DNA of 64,000 nucleotides from Flavivirga eckloniae (GCF_002886045.1 NZ_CP025791.1:434001-498000), one strand, 5' to 3'; shown: positions 1-9,116, counted from the stretch's first letter. Notes: generated by a model from the letters alone, not told the origin. A program made the numbers and translations.

Positions 1-339
1 GAACAGGATATAGAAAACATTATTTGGAATTATGACAAACCCTTAGCACTGTATGTGTTTTCAAAAAACAATGCTTTTATTGAACAAACCATTAAAAAAT
101 ATAGTTTTGGCGGTGGTGTGGTAAATGATTTGCTCATCCATTTTGGAAATCACAGATTACCCTTTGGAGGTGTTGGGGCTAGTGGCATGGGCGCATACCA
201 TGGAAAAACTGGTTTCAATACGTTTTCACACGATAAAGCTATTTCCAAACGAGGCAATTGGACCGATCCAGGTGTGAGATACGCTCCATATAAAGGGAAA
301 TTCCAACTCTTAAAAAACATGTTTAAATATTTCTCTTAA
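1..339 (+). CDS. Aldehyde dehydrogenase, C-terminal fragment (cut by window edge)
   Basis: The reading frame is open from base 1, so this is the 3' end of a longer gene rather than a small ORF. The visible 112 residues include LALYVFSKNN, FGGVGASGMGAYHG and a basic aromatic tail, the typical end of class 3 type NAD(P)-dependent aldehyde dehydrogenases, which oxidise fatty or aromatic aldehydes to acids. The FGG(V/M)G.SG.G.YHG motif is the family C-terminal signature. The catalytic cysteine and the cofactor domain lie upstream of the window. The gene is convergent with the histidine kinase that ends at 440. Family assignment is firm; the substrate cannot be deduced. Confidence 0.9.
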   Translation, partial: EQDIENIIWNYDKPLALYVFSKNNAFIEQTIKKYSFGGGVVNDLLIHFGNHRLPFGGVGASGMGAYHGKTGFNTFSHDKAISKRGNWTDPGVRYAPYKGKFQLLKNMFKYFS

Positions 340-439
340 TTTTAAAGTGAGCTTTTATTTTAACAATAAACTGACTAAAAGATTAGTATTCTTGATTAGC
401 AAAAAGAGTTACGATTCATATTGTGATCTTATTCGCCTC

Positions 440-1240
440 TTAAGTAATCGGATAATTTAAAACCAATTGTACACCCTCGTTAGGTTTAGAGAGTAAATCA
501 AATTCTGCATGAATTAATGATGCCCTACTTTTCATATTTATTAATCCTGCACCTTTTTCTACTTCATTAAGATCGAAGCCCTTACCATCATCTGTCGCAA
601 TAATCTTAATGCTTTCTTTTTTGTATTCTATGGTAACAGATAGGTTACTTGCTTCAGAATACTTCACCGAATTGGACATAAACTCCTGCAGTATTCTAAA
701 AATAATAATTTCGTGCTTCTTGTTTGTAAAATCAATCTTCTCTCCTACTGTTTTAAGCTCGGCAGAAGTAAACTTCATCCTTTTAAGTCGGTCTAATTCG
801 TTAGTAATAGACTTCTCAAAACCGATATTCAACACCACTTCATTATTTAATGTTTTTGAAAGGGCGCGTACTTCAGACAAACTATTTTTAAGCGCTTCAG
901 AAGTATCTTTAAACTTTTCTTTAACATCTTCTGCCACTTGCATTTTTAAAATACTCAACTGCATATTGGCAAACGACAACAACTGTCCAACATTATCATG
1001 CAACTCCCATCCTATATTCTTAAGCGTCTGTTCTTGTATTTCGGTTTGTGCCTGTGCTATTTCTTCTTCAAAAGCTTGTTGTTGCTTTATTTTCTCCAAT
1101 AACAATTTATTTTTTCTCTTTTGAAATACCACAAAAAAGATAATGACCAAAAGCGTTACGACTACTAAAACAGTAATCATATATGCTAATAAATAACGTT
1201 CTGAAGCGGTACTCGCTAATTGTTCTCTGGTTTGCACCAT
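440..1240 (-). CDS. Sensor histidine kinase, HisKA_3/HATPase type (NarL-system family)
   Basis: A 266-residue kinase. It has one N-terminal membrane helix (about residues 18-42), a short coiled coil, the dimerisation/phospho-acceptor motif ELHDNVGQLL (HisKA_3 H-box), and an ATPase domain with N-box (EFMSNSVKYS), G1 (DDGKGF) and G2 (GAGLINMKSR) motifs. The frame could start 27 residues earlier at 1321, but that leader is inside the upstream gene and looks unlike a kinase N-terminus. The ATG at 1240 leaves a 25-base overlap with the upstream membrane protein and was chosen. HisKA_3 kinases normally signal to a LuxR-type response regulator. None is adjacent, so the partner must be elsewhere. Confidence 0.88.
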   Translation of the reverse strand: MVQTREQLASTASERYLLAYMITVLVVVTLLVIIFFVVFQKRKNKLLLEKIKQQQAFEEEIAQAQTEIQEQTLKNIGWELHDNVGQLLSFANMQLSILKMQVAEDVKEKFKDTSEALKNSLSEVRALSKTLNNEVVLNIGFEKSITNELDRLKRMKFTSAELKTVGEKIDFTNKKHEIIIFRILQEFMSNSVKYSEASNLSVTIEYKKESIKIIATDDGKGFDLNEVEKGAGLINMKSRASLIHAEFDLLSKPNEGVQLVLNYPIT

Positions 1241-1938
1241 ATTAAAGCAAAGGTAAAAGTTAAGTACATAAAAATATTGGCAAATAAATAAATTCCCCTT
1301 CTTAAAAAGATGAAATCCCAATCTCGATTTGGGTTTCCTACTTCATAGGTGAAATATATATCATAAAAATCTAAAGGAGTAATAATGAGCCACCAAACAA
1401 ATATGGCGGCACTAATGTAAAAGTTGAGCGATCTATAAAAAGTTAATATATTATCACTTTGTAAAGTCTCAATAAAATATAATACGGCACATAAAAAAAT
1501 AATTACCGCACCAAAAATACTTATTACTGGAAAAAAACTGTTAAAATACTTATCCCAATTTAAAGCAATGTATACTATCGAGAAAAACAAAAAACTATAA
1601 CTAGAGTATTTAACTATATTTTTGAATGCTTTATTTTCTAATATTTTATGATAATAAAATCCGAAAAAAAGAATAGCTCCGATACCCCAAAACAAAGTTG
1701 ACCACCAATGATTTTTCTCAAAAACTGAACCTATAAGAAAATCAAAAACTTTTCCTGGTGAAACATACCTTGTATAAAAGCTAAAAAAATCACATATAGT
1801 TAGATAAGCTAAAAAGTATATAAAATATTTAGCAGCTGTAAATTTGTACCTTTTATAAAGCAACAAACCTGTTACAGCTGCTAACGATTCCATTATTGTT
1901 GTTAACAAATAATAATTCTGTTTTATAAACTCTTCCAC
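1216..1938 (-). CDS. Multi-pass membrane protein, putative sensory partner of the histidine kinase
   Basis: A 240-residue protein made almost entirely of hydrophobic helices, about seven by eye, rich in Phe and Tyr, ending in CKPENN. No catalytic motif is visible and I do not recognise a named family. It overlaps the downstream histidine kinase by 25 bases, so the two are very likely translated together. The kinase has only one membrane helix and no sensor domain, so this protein may supply ligand or membrane sensing. That role is inference from gene order. Confidence 0.7.
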   Translation of the reverse strand: MEEFIKQNYYLLTTIMESLAAVTGLLLYKRYKFTAAKYFIYFLAYLTICDFFSFYTRYVSPGKVFDFLIGSVFEKNHWWSTLFWGIGAILFFGFYYHKILENKAFKNIVKYSSYSFLFFSIVYIALNWDKYFNSFFPVISIFGAVIIFLCAVLYFIETLQSDNILTFYRSLNFYISAAIFVWWLIITPLDFYDIYFTYEVGNPNRDWDFIFLRRGIYLFANIFMYLTFTFALIWCKPENN

Positions 1939-1950
1939 AAAAAGAATATA

Positions 1951-2496
1951 CTAGTTGGGATATCCTCCGTTACCTCCACCTCCATTGTTGTTAGGGGGCG
2001 TAGGAATATCTCCTCCACCTTGAAAGGTAGTGAATGGGCTCATACTTGCCGCATCATACGACTTATGCCCAGTTGGTACCATAAACATGGTTGTTAAATC
2101 TCCCTTTTCCTCACCTGCATCTTTCCCGTAAACTCCCAAATAAAAACGAAGCCCTGTCATTTCGTAGCCCATATCTTCTGCTGCTTCTTTAGAAAACTCT
2201 ATATAGTTTTCAATTTCGTCTAAAGACCAATGTGTCCAGCGGTAATCTTTTTCTTTTTTACCACCTGTCTGCGTTGTTACACAACTATCTACAGCTTGGC
2301 ATCTGAATTTGTTCCAGTTTTCATTTAATTTTTTGGCATAGCTAGTGTCGATAAGTCCTTTAGGTTTTTTAACGTGCCCGTCGGCAGTCCTGAATCTTGT
2401 TTTCATAGCATCTACTTCAGGTCCCCTAGGACAAAAATAATACGTCAACACGGCTCCAATGATGAAGCCTAAAATGATGTAACTTAATTTCTTCAT
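1951..2496 (-). CDS. Small membrane-anchored protein with Gly/Asn/Pro-rich tail, unknown function
   Basis: 181 residues. An N-terminal hydrophobic segment (about residues 4-22, MKKLSYIILGFIIGAVLTYY) could be an anchor or uncleaved signal. A soluble middle region with two cysteines follows (RCQAVDSC), then a low-complexity tail rich in Gly, Asn and Pro. It lies 12 bases upstream of the membrane protein/kinase pair on the same strand, so the three may be one transcript. No family was recognised. Confidence 0.65.
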   Translation of the reverse strand: MKKLSYIILGFIIGAVLTYYFCPRGPEVDAMKTRFRTADGHVKKPKGLIDTSYAKKLNENWNKFRCQAVDSCVTTQTGGKKEKDYRWTHWSLDEIENYIEFSKEAAEDMGYEMTGLRFYLGVYGKDAGEEKGDLTTMFMVPTGHKSYDAASMSPFTTFQGGGDIPTPPNNNGGGGNGGYPN

Positions 2497-2581
2497 GTTT
2501 TGTTAGTTAAACGGTTAATAAATAGCTGACCAAAAATAAGAAAAAGATTTAATTCTGTAGTCCTTTTTCCTAATGGATAAA

Positions 2582-3208
2582 TTAGGCAGGAAAACCTAGC
2601 ATATCCCCCATGCCTACTGTAAATAACCAACAACCGTAAACGGCATGTTCTATGGATACTAACACTGTTGATTGTGTTCTGTTATAAGTTATCGCAAATA
2701 GCAAACCACCAAAAAAAGTGAGTATAATCACCAAACTATTTTTAAAAAATATATGCCCCAAAGCAAATATAACGGCATTTACGAATACAAATAGCGCTTC
2801 TTTTTTAAACAAACCCTTGTAGCGCTCGAAGAAAAAGGTTCGGTAAATGATCTCTTGTGGGTACACCGAAAAGAAACTATATATAAACAATATAAAGACC
2901 CAAAGCTTGGGTTTATTAAGTAATACATTAAAAAGCAATGTGCTATCGGTTAGCCAAACAAATAATGTAGTAAGTACAGCAATGATAACCAGTTTAAAAA
3001 TTGTGAGCTTCCAAAATTTCTGCCATTTAAGGTTTGGGGCTATTTTAAAGACTTTTTTTTCAACCTTTAACAGAACATAAACAATATACAAGAACCCGAG
3101 TAGTCCAATACCCATTTTAATTCTTACAGAATAGTTTATAGCAAAACTAACAGGCAGTAAGATAAAAATGATTAAAAACTCAATACTCTTATATAGTCTT
3201 GTATCCAT
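2582..3208 (-). CDS. CPBP-family intramembrane metalloprotease (CAAX protease/abortive-infection type)
   Basis: 208 residues with about six membrane helices. The family motif 1 is present as PQEIIYRTFFFERY (E..xR followed by F..R), and a later helix carries ALGHIFFKN, supplying the motif His. These are the glutamate and histidine residues expected of CPBP glutamic intramembrane endopeptidases. The first of the usual paired glutamates is Gln (QE instead of EE), a common variant. The gene starts 14 bases after the Lrp-type regulator and is probably cotranscribed with it. The substrate is unknown. Confidence 0.8.
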   Translation of the reverse strand: MDTRLYKSIEFLIIFILLPVSFAINYSVRIKMGIGLLGFLYIVYVLLKVEKKVFKIAPNLKWQKFWKLTIFKLVIIAVLTTLFVWLTDSTLLFNVLLNKPKLWVFILFIYSFFSVYPQEIIYRTFFFERYKGLFKKEALFVFVNAVIFALGHIFFKNSLVIILTFFGGLLFAITYNRTQSTVLVSIEHAVYGCWLFTVGMGDMLGFPA

Positions 3209-3222
3209 ATTGAAACTCCTTA

Positions 3223-3681
3223 TTACATATTAATTGCCGTAGTGTGTTTTACTTCGTTTATTACAAACATGCTATGGGTGCTTCCAATGTGATTGATGGT
3301 TGTTAACTTTTTAACCATAAATTCGCGAAAAGCACGCATGTCTTTTACCAAAACTTTTAATAGGTAGTCGTAATCACCACTAATATGATAACACTCCAAT
3401 ACTTCATTAATATCGGTTACTTCCTTTTCAAACTTCACTACGTAATCCTGACTGTGTTGAACTAATTTAATATGGCAAAATGCAACAAAAGCCTTATCAA
3501 CCTGTTCTTTATTTACCAAAGCGACATACTTATCTATAAACCCCTCTCTTTCCAGTTTTTTGATCCGCTCATAAACAGCAGTTACAGAAAGATTTAATTT
3601 ATTAGAAAGCTCTTTATTCGTTTGTTTACTATCCGTTTGCAAGTAATCTAGTAATTTCCTATCTATTTCATCAAACACCAT
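3223..3681 (-). CDS. Lrp/AsnC-family transcriptional regulator
   Basis: 152 residues from the ATG at 3681, starting MVFDEIDRKLLDYLQ, the standard N-terminus of this family. The frame extends 20 codons upstream, but those residues have no family resemblance. An AsnC-type winged helix-turn-helix (KELSNKLNLSVTAVYERIKKLEREGFI) is followed by an alpha-beta effector domain (HISGDYDYLLKVLVKDM). Members bind amino acids and form octamers on DNA. It is transcribed away from the gamma-family PLP enzyme at 3842, and such pairs usually mean local control of that enzyme. A palindrome at 3783-3803 could be its site. Confidence 0.92.
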   Translation of the reverse strand: MVFDEIDRKLLDYLQTDSKQTNKELSNKLNLSVTAVYERIKKLEREGFIDKYVALVNKEQVDKAFVAFCHIKLVQHSQDYVVKFEKEVTDINEVLECYHISGDYDYLLKVLVKDMRAFREFMVKKLTTINHIGSTHSMFVINEVKHTTAINM

Positions 3682-3782
3682 AATTGAAAATTTTTCATCA
3701 AGATACATAAAAAACAGGCAAGATTCAGTATAAAAAACCACATTTAAACCATATTTAAGTTTTATTTTCTAAATAATTAACG

Positions 3783-3803
3783 ATAGATTGTTTTTTAATC
3801 TAT
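3783..3803. promoter_or_regulatory. Candidate Lrp-type operator, inverted repeat ATAGATT-N7-AATCTAT
   Basis: The divergent intergenic region between the Lrp-type regulator and the PLP enzyme contains a perfect 7-base inverted repeat with a T-rich 7-base spacer. Lrp proteins favour AT-rich palindromes of this size. It lies about 40 bases upstream of the enzyme start. Assignment is by position and symmetry only. Confidence 0.45.
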
Positions 3804-3841
3804 TAATACTCAATTTTGTTATATAAAAAACCTAAATCATT

Positions 3842-5086
3842 ATGGCTTTTAAACCAGCAAACAATATACAAGATTTACAATATTTCGGTGAATTCGGAGG
3901 TGTAAACCCTTCTATTTCAGATTCTTCAACTTACACATTCTTATCCGCAAAAACCATGTTCGACACCTTTGAAGGTAATGCAGATGGCTGTTATTTATAT
4001 TCGCGACATTCCTCACCTTCAAACTTATATCTAGGTGAAGCTTTAGCTGCTATGGAAGGTACCGAAACTGCAAATGTCTCAGCTTCAGGAATGGGTGCTA
4101 TCACCCCTGTTTTATTACAGTTGTGTGGTGCTGGAGATCATATAGTTTCCAGTAGAACTATTTATGGTGGTACATATGCTTTTTTGAAAAACTTTGTGCC
4201 TCGATTAAACATTGAAACCTCGTTTGTTGATATTACAAATTTGGAGGCAGTAGAACATGCCATTACCGAAAACACAAAAGTATTATATTGCGAATCTGTT
4301 AGTAATCCACTTTTAGAAGTTGCAGATATAAAAGGGCTGGCAGATATTGCCAAAAGACACAACCTAAAGTTAGTGGTAGACAATACCTTTTCCCCACTAT
4401 CGATATCTCCTGTAATACTAGGCGCAGATGTTGTTATTCACAGTTTAACAAAATTTATTAACGGTTCTAGCGATACCGTTGGTGGCGTTGTTTGCGGATC
4501 TCAAGAATTTATAAACGCGTTACGTAATGTAAATGATGGCGCTAGCATGCTACTAGGTTCTACAATGGATAGTGTTAGAGCAGCTTCTATATTAAAAAAC
4601 CTAAGAACATTGCATATTAGAATGCAACAGCATAGCCATAATGCCATGTATCTCGCCGAAAAGTTTGAAGCTGATGGTTTAAAAACGGTTTATCCGGGAT
4701 TAGAATCCCATCCATCACACAATCTCTTTAAAAGTATGATGAATGAAAAATATGGTTTCGGAGGTATGCTAACCATCGATGTGGGATCTTTAGATAAAGC
4801 CAACGAACTTATGGAAATGATGCAAGATAAAAACCTGGGCTATTTGGCAGTAAGCCTTGGGTTTTACAAAACACTTTTTAGTGCTCCCGGGAGCTCAACA
4901 TCGTCTGAAATTCCAGAAGATGAACAAAAGGAAATGGGCTTAAGCGACGGATTAATCCGCTTTTCTATAGGGCTGGATGCAGATATCGAACGTACTTATA
5001 AAACCATGCGTACCTGTATGGAAACATTAAACATCCTTGATCCCAGAGAAGAAATAATAAAACCTAGTAAACTACAAAATGCTTAA
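3842..5086 (+). CDS. Cys/Met metabolism PLP-dependent enzyme (methionine gamma-lyase/cystathionine gamma-synthase type)
   Basis: 414 residues of the gamma family of PLP enzymes. The cofactor lysine is K204 in HSLTKFINGSSD; VVDNTFSP carries the pyridine-binding Asp, and TIYGGTYAF the Tyr that stacks on PLP. The C-terminus (MGLSDGLIRFSIGLD) is typical. Overall wording is close to methionine gamma-lyases (alpha,gamma-elimination of Met to methanethiol, ammonia and 2-oxobutyrate), and the divergent Lrp-type gene supports a catabolic role. However, the position of the characteristic active-site Cys of that enzyme (in YGCTFA) is Gly here, as in cystathionine gamma-synthase/lyase, so the reaction is left open. 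Confidence 0.85.
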   Translation: MAFKPANNIQDLQYFGEFGGVNPSISDSSTYTFLSAKTMFDTFEGNADGCYLYSRHSSPSNLYLGEALAAMEGTETANVSASGMGAITPVLLQLCGAGDHIVSSRTIYGGTYAFLKNFVPRLNIETSFVDITNLEAVEHAITENTKVLYCESVSNPLLEVADIKGLADIAKRHNLKLVVDNTFSPLSISPVILGADVVIHSLTKFINGSSDTVGGVVCGSQEFINALRNVNDGASMLLGSTMDSVRAASILKNLRTLHIRMQQHSHNAMYLAEKFEADGLKTVYPGLESHPSHNLFKSMMNEKYGFGGMLTIDVGSLDKANELMEMMQDKNLGYLAVSLGFYKTLFSAPGSSTSSEIPEDEQKEMGLSDGLIRFSIGLDADIERTYKTMRTCMETLNILDPREEIIKPSKLQNA

Positions 5087-5158
5087 AAACAACCTATTAA
5101 GCTTAGGTAGTATAAATTAAAAAGTTTAGTAATCATATGTATTTAGATCAGGATCAAG

Positions 5159-6181
5159 TTAAATCCCTTTAATACGCGTCCATAGGTCGGACATAACCGT
5201 TTCAAAGTTTTCAAACTCTGGCTCAAAAGGTTTAATATTCAATCGATTATTGTCCTTATAAAGCTTTAAGCTAAAAACAGAAGAATTAGGGTTGTTTTCG
5301 TCTAAAGTCGGATACCGTAAATCATTGTATTGATAGTTATTATCCTTCATCTTATAAATGCTATAATAATGATTACTAAACTTTGCTAGGTTTTTAATAT
5401 CATCATATTGAGAAGGTTTTAAATCACGCTGTTTTGGCAGCACTCTAAAATTCAAAAACTTACTTTGCCTATCTAACAACGAATAGTTAGACACAAAGTA
5501 TAAAGAATCCGTTTCAACAATTCCGTACCACAATACATTATTAAATATAGCTGGTTGTGTACTATACCGCTTAAAATTAATCTGACTTTCTGCCATCGAT
5601 TTTCTAAATACGGCATCTATATAAAGCTTGTTCCCTATGGTAAACAACATATATGTAGAACTTATACCTAGACCCAATTTTAACCAAAGCTCCCTTCTAT
5701 TCGATGTTCTGTTAATAAACATCAAAACGATCATGCAGATAAGGAACGGTAACGTATAAATGGGATCTACTACCGCAATATTATTAAAAGCAACACGGTA
5801 ATTACTAAATGGCGTAAACAACTGCGTTCCATAGGGTGTAAAACAATCTAAAATTGGATGCGTAATCAAAGACCAAAAGTATAACCACATCCAATCCTTT
5901 GCAGTAGTAGTATGAATCCGTTTGCCGGAATTATATATTTTATGAGTGAGCCATCCTAAAAGAAATGTAGCAAGAACCGAAAATAAAATGGAATGCATAA
6001 AACCTCTATGAAACAGCATGGCGTCAATTTCGTTACCATAAAGTAAGCTGCCAACATAAACGTCTAAATCTGGAATTGTGCCACCAATAGCGCCGAATAA
6101 AAGCGCTTTGTTACCAATTTTCTTTCCAAGAACAGCTTCACCGCAAGCAGCCCCTAAGACAATTTGAGTTAATGAATCCAT
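5159..6181 (-). CDS. Membrane-bound metal-dependent hydrolase, YdjM/DUF457 family
   Basis: 340 residues. The N-terminal half has the family layout: MDSLTQIVLGAACGEAVLG, then GGTIPDLDVY, then FHRGFMHSILFS, and later SLITHPILDCFTPYGTQLF. The conserved Asp and His residues are proposed metal ligands, set between about five membrane helices. The last 140 residues are soluble and specific to this subgroup. Substrate and physiological role of the family are poorly defined. A small coiled-coil gene lies 45 bases upstream on the same strand. Confidence 0.85.
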   Translation of the reverse strand: MDSLTQIVLGAACGEAVLGKKIGNKALLFGAIGGTIPDLDVYVGSLLYGNEIDAMLFHRGFMHSILFSVLATFLLGWLTHKIYNSGKRIHTTTAKDWMWLYFWSLITHPILDCFTPYGTQLFTPFSNYRVAFNNIAVVDPIYTLPFLICMIVLMFINRTSNRRELWLKLGLGISSTYMLFTIGNKLYIDAVFRKSMAESQINFKRYSTQPAIFNNVLWYGIVETDSLYFVSNYSLLDRQSKFLNFRVLPKQRDLKPSQYDDIKNLAKFSNHYYSIYKMKDNNYQYNDLRYPTLDENNPNSSVFSLKLYKDNNRLNIKPFEPEFENFETVMSDLWTRIKGI

Positions 6182-6226
6182 ATACGCCGGTAAAAATACA
6201 ATTTAAACGGCTTCATCAAAACGCCA

Positions 6227-6469
6227 TCATCTTAACATTTTTTGTAAAGATTTATAGTAGTTTATTTTTTCAGTAATTCTAATTATATTTTCCTGAATGT
6301 TAATTTTGAACTCTAAAAGTTCTTCATAACTTTCTTTTTTCTGCTGTTTTGCGTAATCATTTTCTATCATATAGATATATTCCAGGGTTTTTAAGCTTCT
6401 GGATAGTGTCTGATTATATTTTTCTATTTTAGTTTTTACATGATTACGCGTTTCTACGTTATACTTCAT
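6227..6469 (-). CDS. Small coiled-coil protein, unknown function
   Basis: 80 residues, highly charged, with heptad-like spacing of hydrophobic residues (TRNHVKTKIEKYNQTLSRSL and onward). No signal peptide or membrane helix. It starts with ATG just after an intergenic region and is followed by the YdjM-like gene on the same strand. Coding seems likely because the frame is open, isolated from other genes and has normal composition, but no homology was recognised. Confidence 0.55.
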   Translation of the reverse strand: MKYNVETRNHVKTKIEKYNQTLSRSLKTLEYIYMIENDYAKQQKKESYEELLEFKINIQENIIRITEKINYYKSLQKMLR

Positions 6470-6824
6470 TGCTATTAATCTGGTTGGTTGGTTAGTTTTA
6501 TTTAAGTCAAAATCAGAGATTTAGATACAGATTAAGTGACAAACCCTATTTAGGGCGAGAGAATCACTATACTGTTGGATTTAGTGGTTTCAAAATAAAA
6601 AAAAATAACTGAAAAAAAAATCAAAATCTTAAATTGTAACATTTTGTTGTAGTAATAGAACCAAGAGTACTCCTGCTACATTAATTACGACACGACTTTT
6701 ATTACAAAGTCACACCCAAATAGGCCATTCGTAATCCAGACAACACAAAAATTTAAAAATTGAAGTTTAACAATTTGCTAAAAAATAAGGATTATCGTAA
6801 CATTACGTGACTAAAAAAAAATAG
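6470..6824. other. Intergenic region with short palindrome upstream of nhaC
   Basis: 355 bases between divergent genes, so it should carry promoters for both. The only clear structure is CCCTATTTAGGG (6544-6555), a perfect 5-base inverted repeat with a TT centre. Poly-A tracts follow at about 6597-6620. No open frame or RNA gene was seen. Confidence 0.4.
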
Positions 6825-8315
6825 ATGCAAGACGAAAACAATCTCTCTGAAATTAAAATCGACGATCAAAAAATAATTGACAACAAAGAATTAAGCATTT
6901 TGGAGGCTTTAATTCCTGTAATAGCATTGGTTGGTATGCTGGCATATAACATATATGTTTATGGCGATGATGCTTTAAGCGGAAGTAACCAGTTTATTTT
7001 ACTCCTAGGTGCTGCCGTTGCTGCCATAGTTGGTTTTAAGAACAAAGTATCTTACAAACGAATGATTGAAGAAGTTTCTGAGAATGTAAAGTCGACCACC
7101 GGAGCGCTATTAATATTACTTATGGTAGGTTCTTTAGCAGGAACCTGGTTAATTAGTGGTATTATTCCAACCATGATCTATTATGGTCTACAAATATTAA
7201 ACCCAACTATCTTTTTAGCAGCCTGTGTAATTATTTGTTCCATTATTTCTGTGGCAACTGGAAGCTCTTGGACTACTTCTGCTACTATTGGTATTGCTCT
7301 TGTTGGTATTGGTGAGGCCTTAGGTATATCGGTTGGAATGACAGCAGGAGCCGTATTATCTGGTGCCTATTTTGGTGATAAACTATCGCCACTTAGCGAC
7401 ACGACCAACCTTGCGCCGGCTATGGCAGGTGGGGAATTGTTCAGTCATATTAAATATATGTCATTAACTACAGTGCCAACCATACTAATAACACTTATCA
7501 TTTTTATTATAATAGGTTTAAATCTAGATATAACCGGTACTCCACAAATAAATGATAAACTAACTGCTATTAAAGGAGCTTTTAACATAAGTCCATGGTT
7601 ATTTATCGTTCCAGTATTAGTTATAGTTATGATTGTAAAGAAAACCCCGCCATTAATAGCTTTACTTGCAGGAGCTTTACTTGGTGGTGTAGCTGCTCTT
7701 ATTGCACAACCAGACATTGTAGCAAAAATTGCTGGGGCAGAATCATTAACATTTCAATCGGCATATCAAGGCGTCATGAATGCTTTAACAGTAGACACTG
7801 CTGTTGAAACATCTAGCCCAGAATTGAACGATTTATTTACAGCTGGAGGTATGAAAGGTATGCTTGGAACCATCTGGCTAATCGTTTGTGCTATGGTATT
7901 TGGAGGAGTTATGGATGCTATAGGTGCCTTATCCAGAATCACCAAATCTTTATTAAATTTAGCAACAACTACATTTGGCCTATTTGCAAGTACGGTTGCT
8001 AGCTGTTTAGCCCTAAACCTGACAGCTTCCGATCAATATCTAGCTATTGTAGTTCCCGGAAAAATGTTTAAACAAGCTTATAAAGACAAAGGTCTCGCCC
8101 CCGAAAACTTAAGTAGAACACTCGAAGATTCCGGAACGGTAACATCTGTTCTTATTCCTTGGAATACTTGTGGGGCCTACCATTCTAAAGTTCTATTTGG
8201 TTATGCAGGAGCCACAGCATACATTCCGTACGTTTTCTTTAGTATTCTTAGTCCATTCGTTACCTTACTGTTTGCTGCCTTTTCAATTAAAATAAAACAG
8301 CTTACTGAAAAATAA
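6825..8315 (+). CDS. nhaC: Na+/H+ antiporter, NhaC family
   Basis: 496 residues with about 11-12 membrane helices. Family landmarks include SVATGSSWTTSATIGIALVGIG, GAYFGDKLSPLSDTTNLAPA and, near the C-terminus, ASDQYLAIVVPG and LIPWNTCGAYH. The conserved Asp/Ser/Thr cluster in the DKLSPLSDTTN segment is characteristic of NhaC proteins. It should expel Na+ in exchange for protons across the cytoplasmic membrane, consistent with a marine lifestyle. It is monocistronic by spacing. Confidence 0.93.
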   Translation: MQDENNLSEIKIDDQKIIDNKELSILEALIPVIALVGMLAYNIYVYGDDALSGSNQFILLLGAAVAAIVGFKNKVSYKRMIEEVSENVKSTTGALLILLMVGSLAGTWLISGIIPTMIYYGLQILNPTIFLAACVIICSIISVATGSSWTTSATIGIALVGIGEALGISVGMTAGAVLSGAYFGDKLSPLSDTTNLAPAMAGGELFSHIKYMSLTTVPTILITLIIFIIIGLNLDITGTPQINDKLTAIKGAFNISPWLFIVPVLVIVMIVKKTPPLIALLAGALLGGVAALIAQPDIVAKIAGAESLTFQSAYQGVMNALTVDTAVETSSPELNDLFTAGGMKGMLGTIWLIVCAMVFGGVMDAIGALSRITKSLLNLATTTFGLFASTVASCLALNLTASDQYLAIVVPGKMFKQAYKDKGLAPENLSRTLEDSGTVTSVLIPWNTCGAYHSKVLFGYAGATAYIPYVFFSILSPFVTLLFAAFSIKIKQLTEK

Positions 8316-8386
8316 ATTTAAATTATTGTTTTTTGAATTACGAATAGACAAAATCTATTGACTAATAAATAATAAAAATTTCAATT

Positions 8387-8418
8387 CTTACAAAAATCAC
8401 TATTCTGCTTTATATTTG
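8387..8418 (+). promoter_or_regulatory. Putative Bacteroidota-type promoter of the peroxiredoxin operon
   Basis: TATATTTG at 8411-8418 matches the TAnnTTTG -7 element. The -33 region, about 20 bases upstream, is only CTTA-like instead of TTTG. It lies about 40 bases upstream of the start codon. Confidence 0.5.
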
Positions 8419-8456
8419 TATTGTCGAAAATTAATAACAATTAAAATATAAAACAC

Positions 8457-9095
8457 ATGGCATTAGTAGGAAAAAAATTTCCAGATTTAAACGTTGACGC
8501 AATGAACGAAATGGGCGATACTTTTAAAGTAAACGTTCTTGAAGAAGCAGTTAACAACAAGAAAAAAGTAGTATTATTTTGGTATCCAAAAGATTTTACA
8601 TTTGTATGTCCTACAGAATTACATGCATTTCAAGCAGCATTACCAGAATTTGAAAAACGCAATACCATTGTAATTGGCGCATCTTGCGATACACCAGAAG
8701 TTCATTTTGCATGGTTAAACACTTCTAAAGATAATGGTGGTATCGAAGGTGTTACCTACCCTATTCTTGCAGATAGCAACAGAAACCTATCAAGTGTTTT
8801 AGGTATACTGGATATTACTAATGAAACATACGACGAAGCAACAGAAACTGTACAAGTTGAAGGCGATAACGTAACGTACAGAGCCACTTACATTATAGAC
8901 GAAGAAGGTACCGTACAACACGAAAGCATAAACAACATGCCTTTGGGTAGAAATGTACAAGAATATATTCGTCTTGTTGATGCATTAACCCATGTACAAG
9001 AAAAAGGAGAAGTATGTCCTGCAAACTGGGAAGAAGGTAAAGATGCCATGAATCCTAATGCTAAGGCTACAGCAGAGTATTTAGCTTCTCACTAA
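8457..9095 (+). CDS. 2-Cys peroxiredoxin (AhpC/TSA family)
   Basis: 212 residues. The peroxidatic cysteine is C51 in FTFVCPTE, and the resolving cysteine is C187 in GEVCPANW, placed as in typical 2-Cys peroxiredoxins acting as obligate dimers. It reduces H2O2, organic peroxides and peroxynitrite at the expense of a thioredoxin. A thioredoxin-like protein is encoded 87 bases downstream, the likely electron donor. The GxxxP residues and the C-terminal tail needed for regulation by overoxidation are not obvious. Confidence 0.95.
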   Translation: MALVGKKFPDLNVDAMNEMGDTFKVNVLEEAVNNKKKVVLFWYPKDFTFVCPTELHAFQAALPEFEKRNTIVIGASCDTPEVHFAWLNTSKDNGGIEGVTYPILADSNRNLSSVLGILDITNETYDEATETVQVEGDNVTYRATYIIDEEGTVQHESINNMPLGRNVQEYIRLVDALTHVQEKGEVCPANWEEGKDAMNPNAKATAEYLASH

Positions 9096-9116
9096 ATAAA
9101 TATCAATAGTCAAAAT

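Noticed and set aside
609-1124. 171-codon frame on the plus strand opposite the histidine kinase
   Set aside because: It is rich in Ser, Cys, Phe and Leu, lacks any motif, and lies entirely antisense to a kinase with all its sequence motifs.
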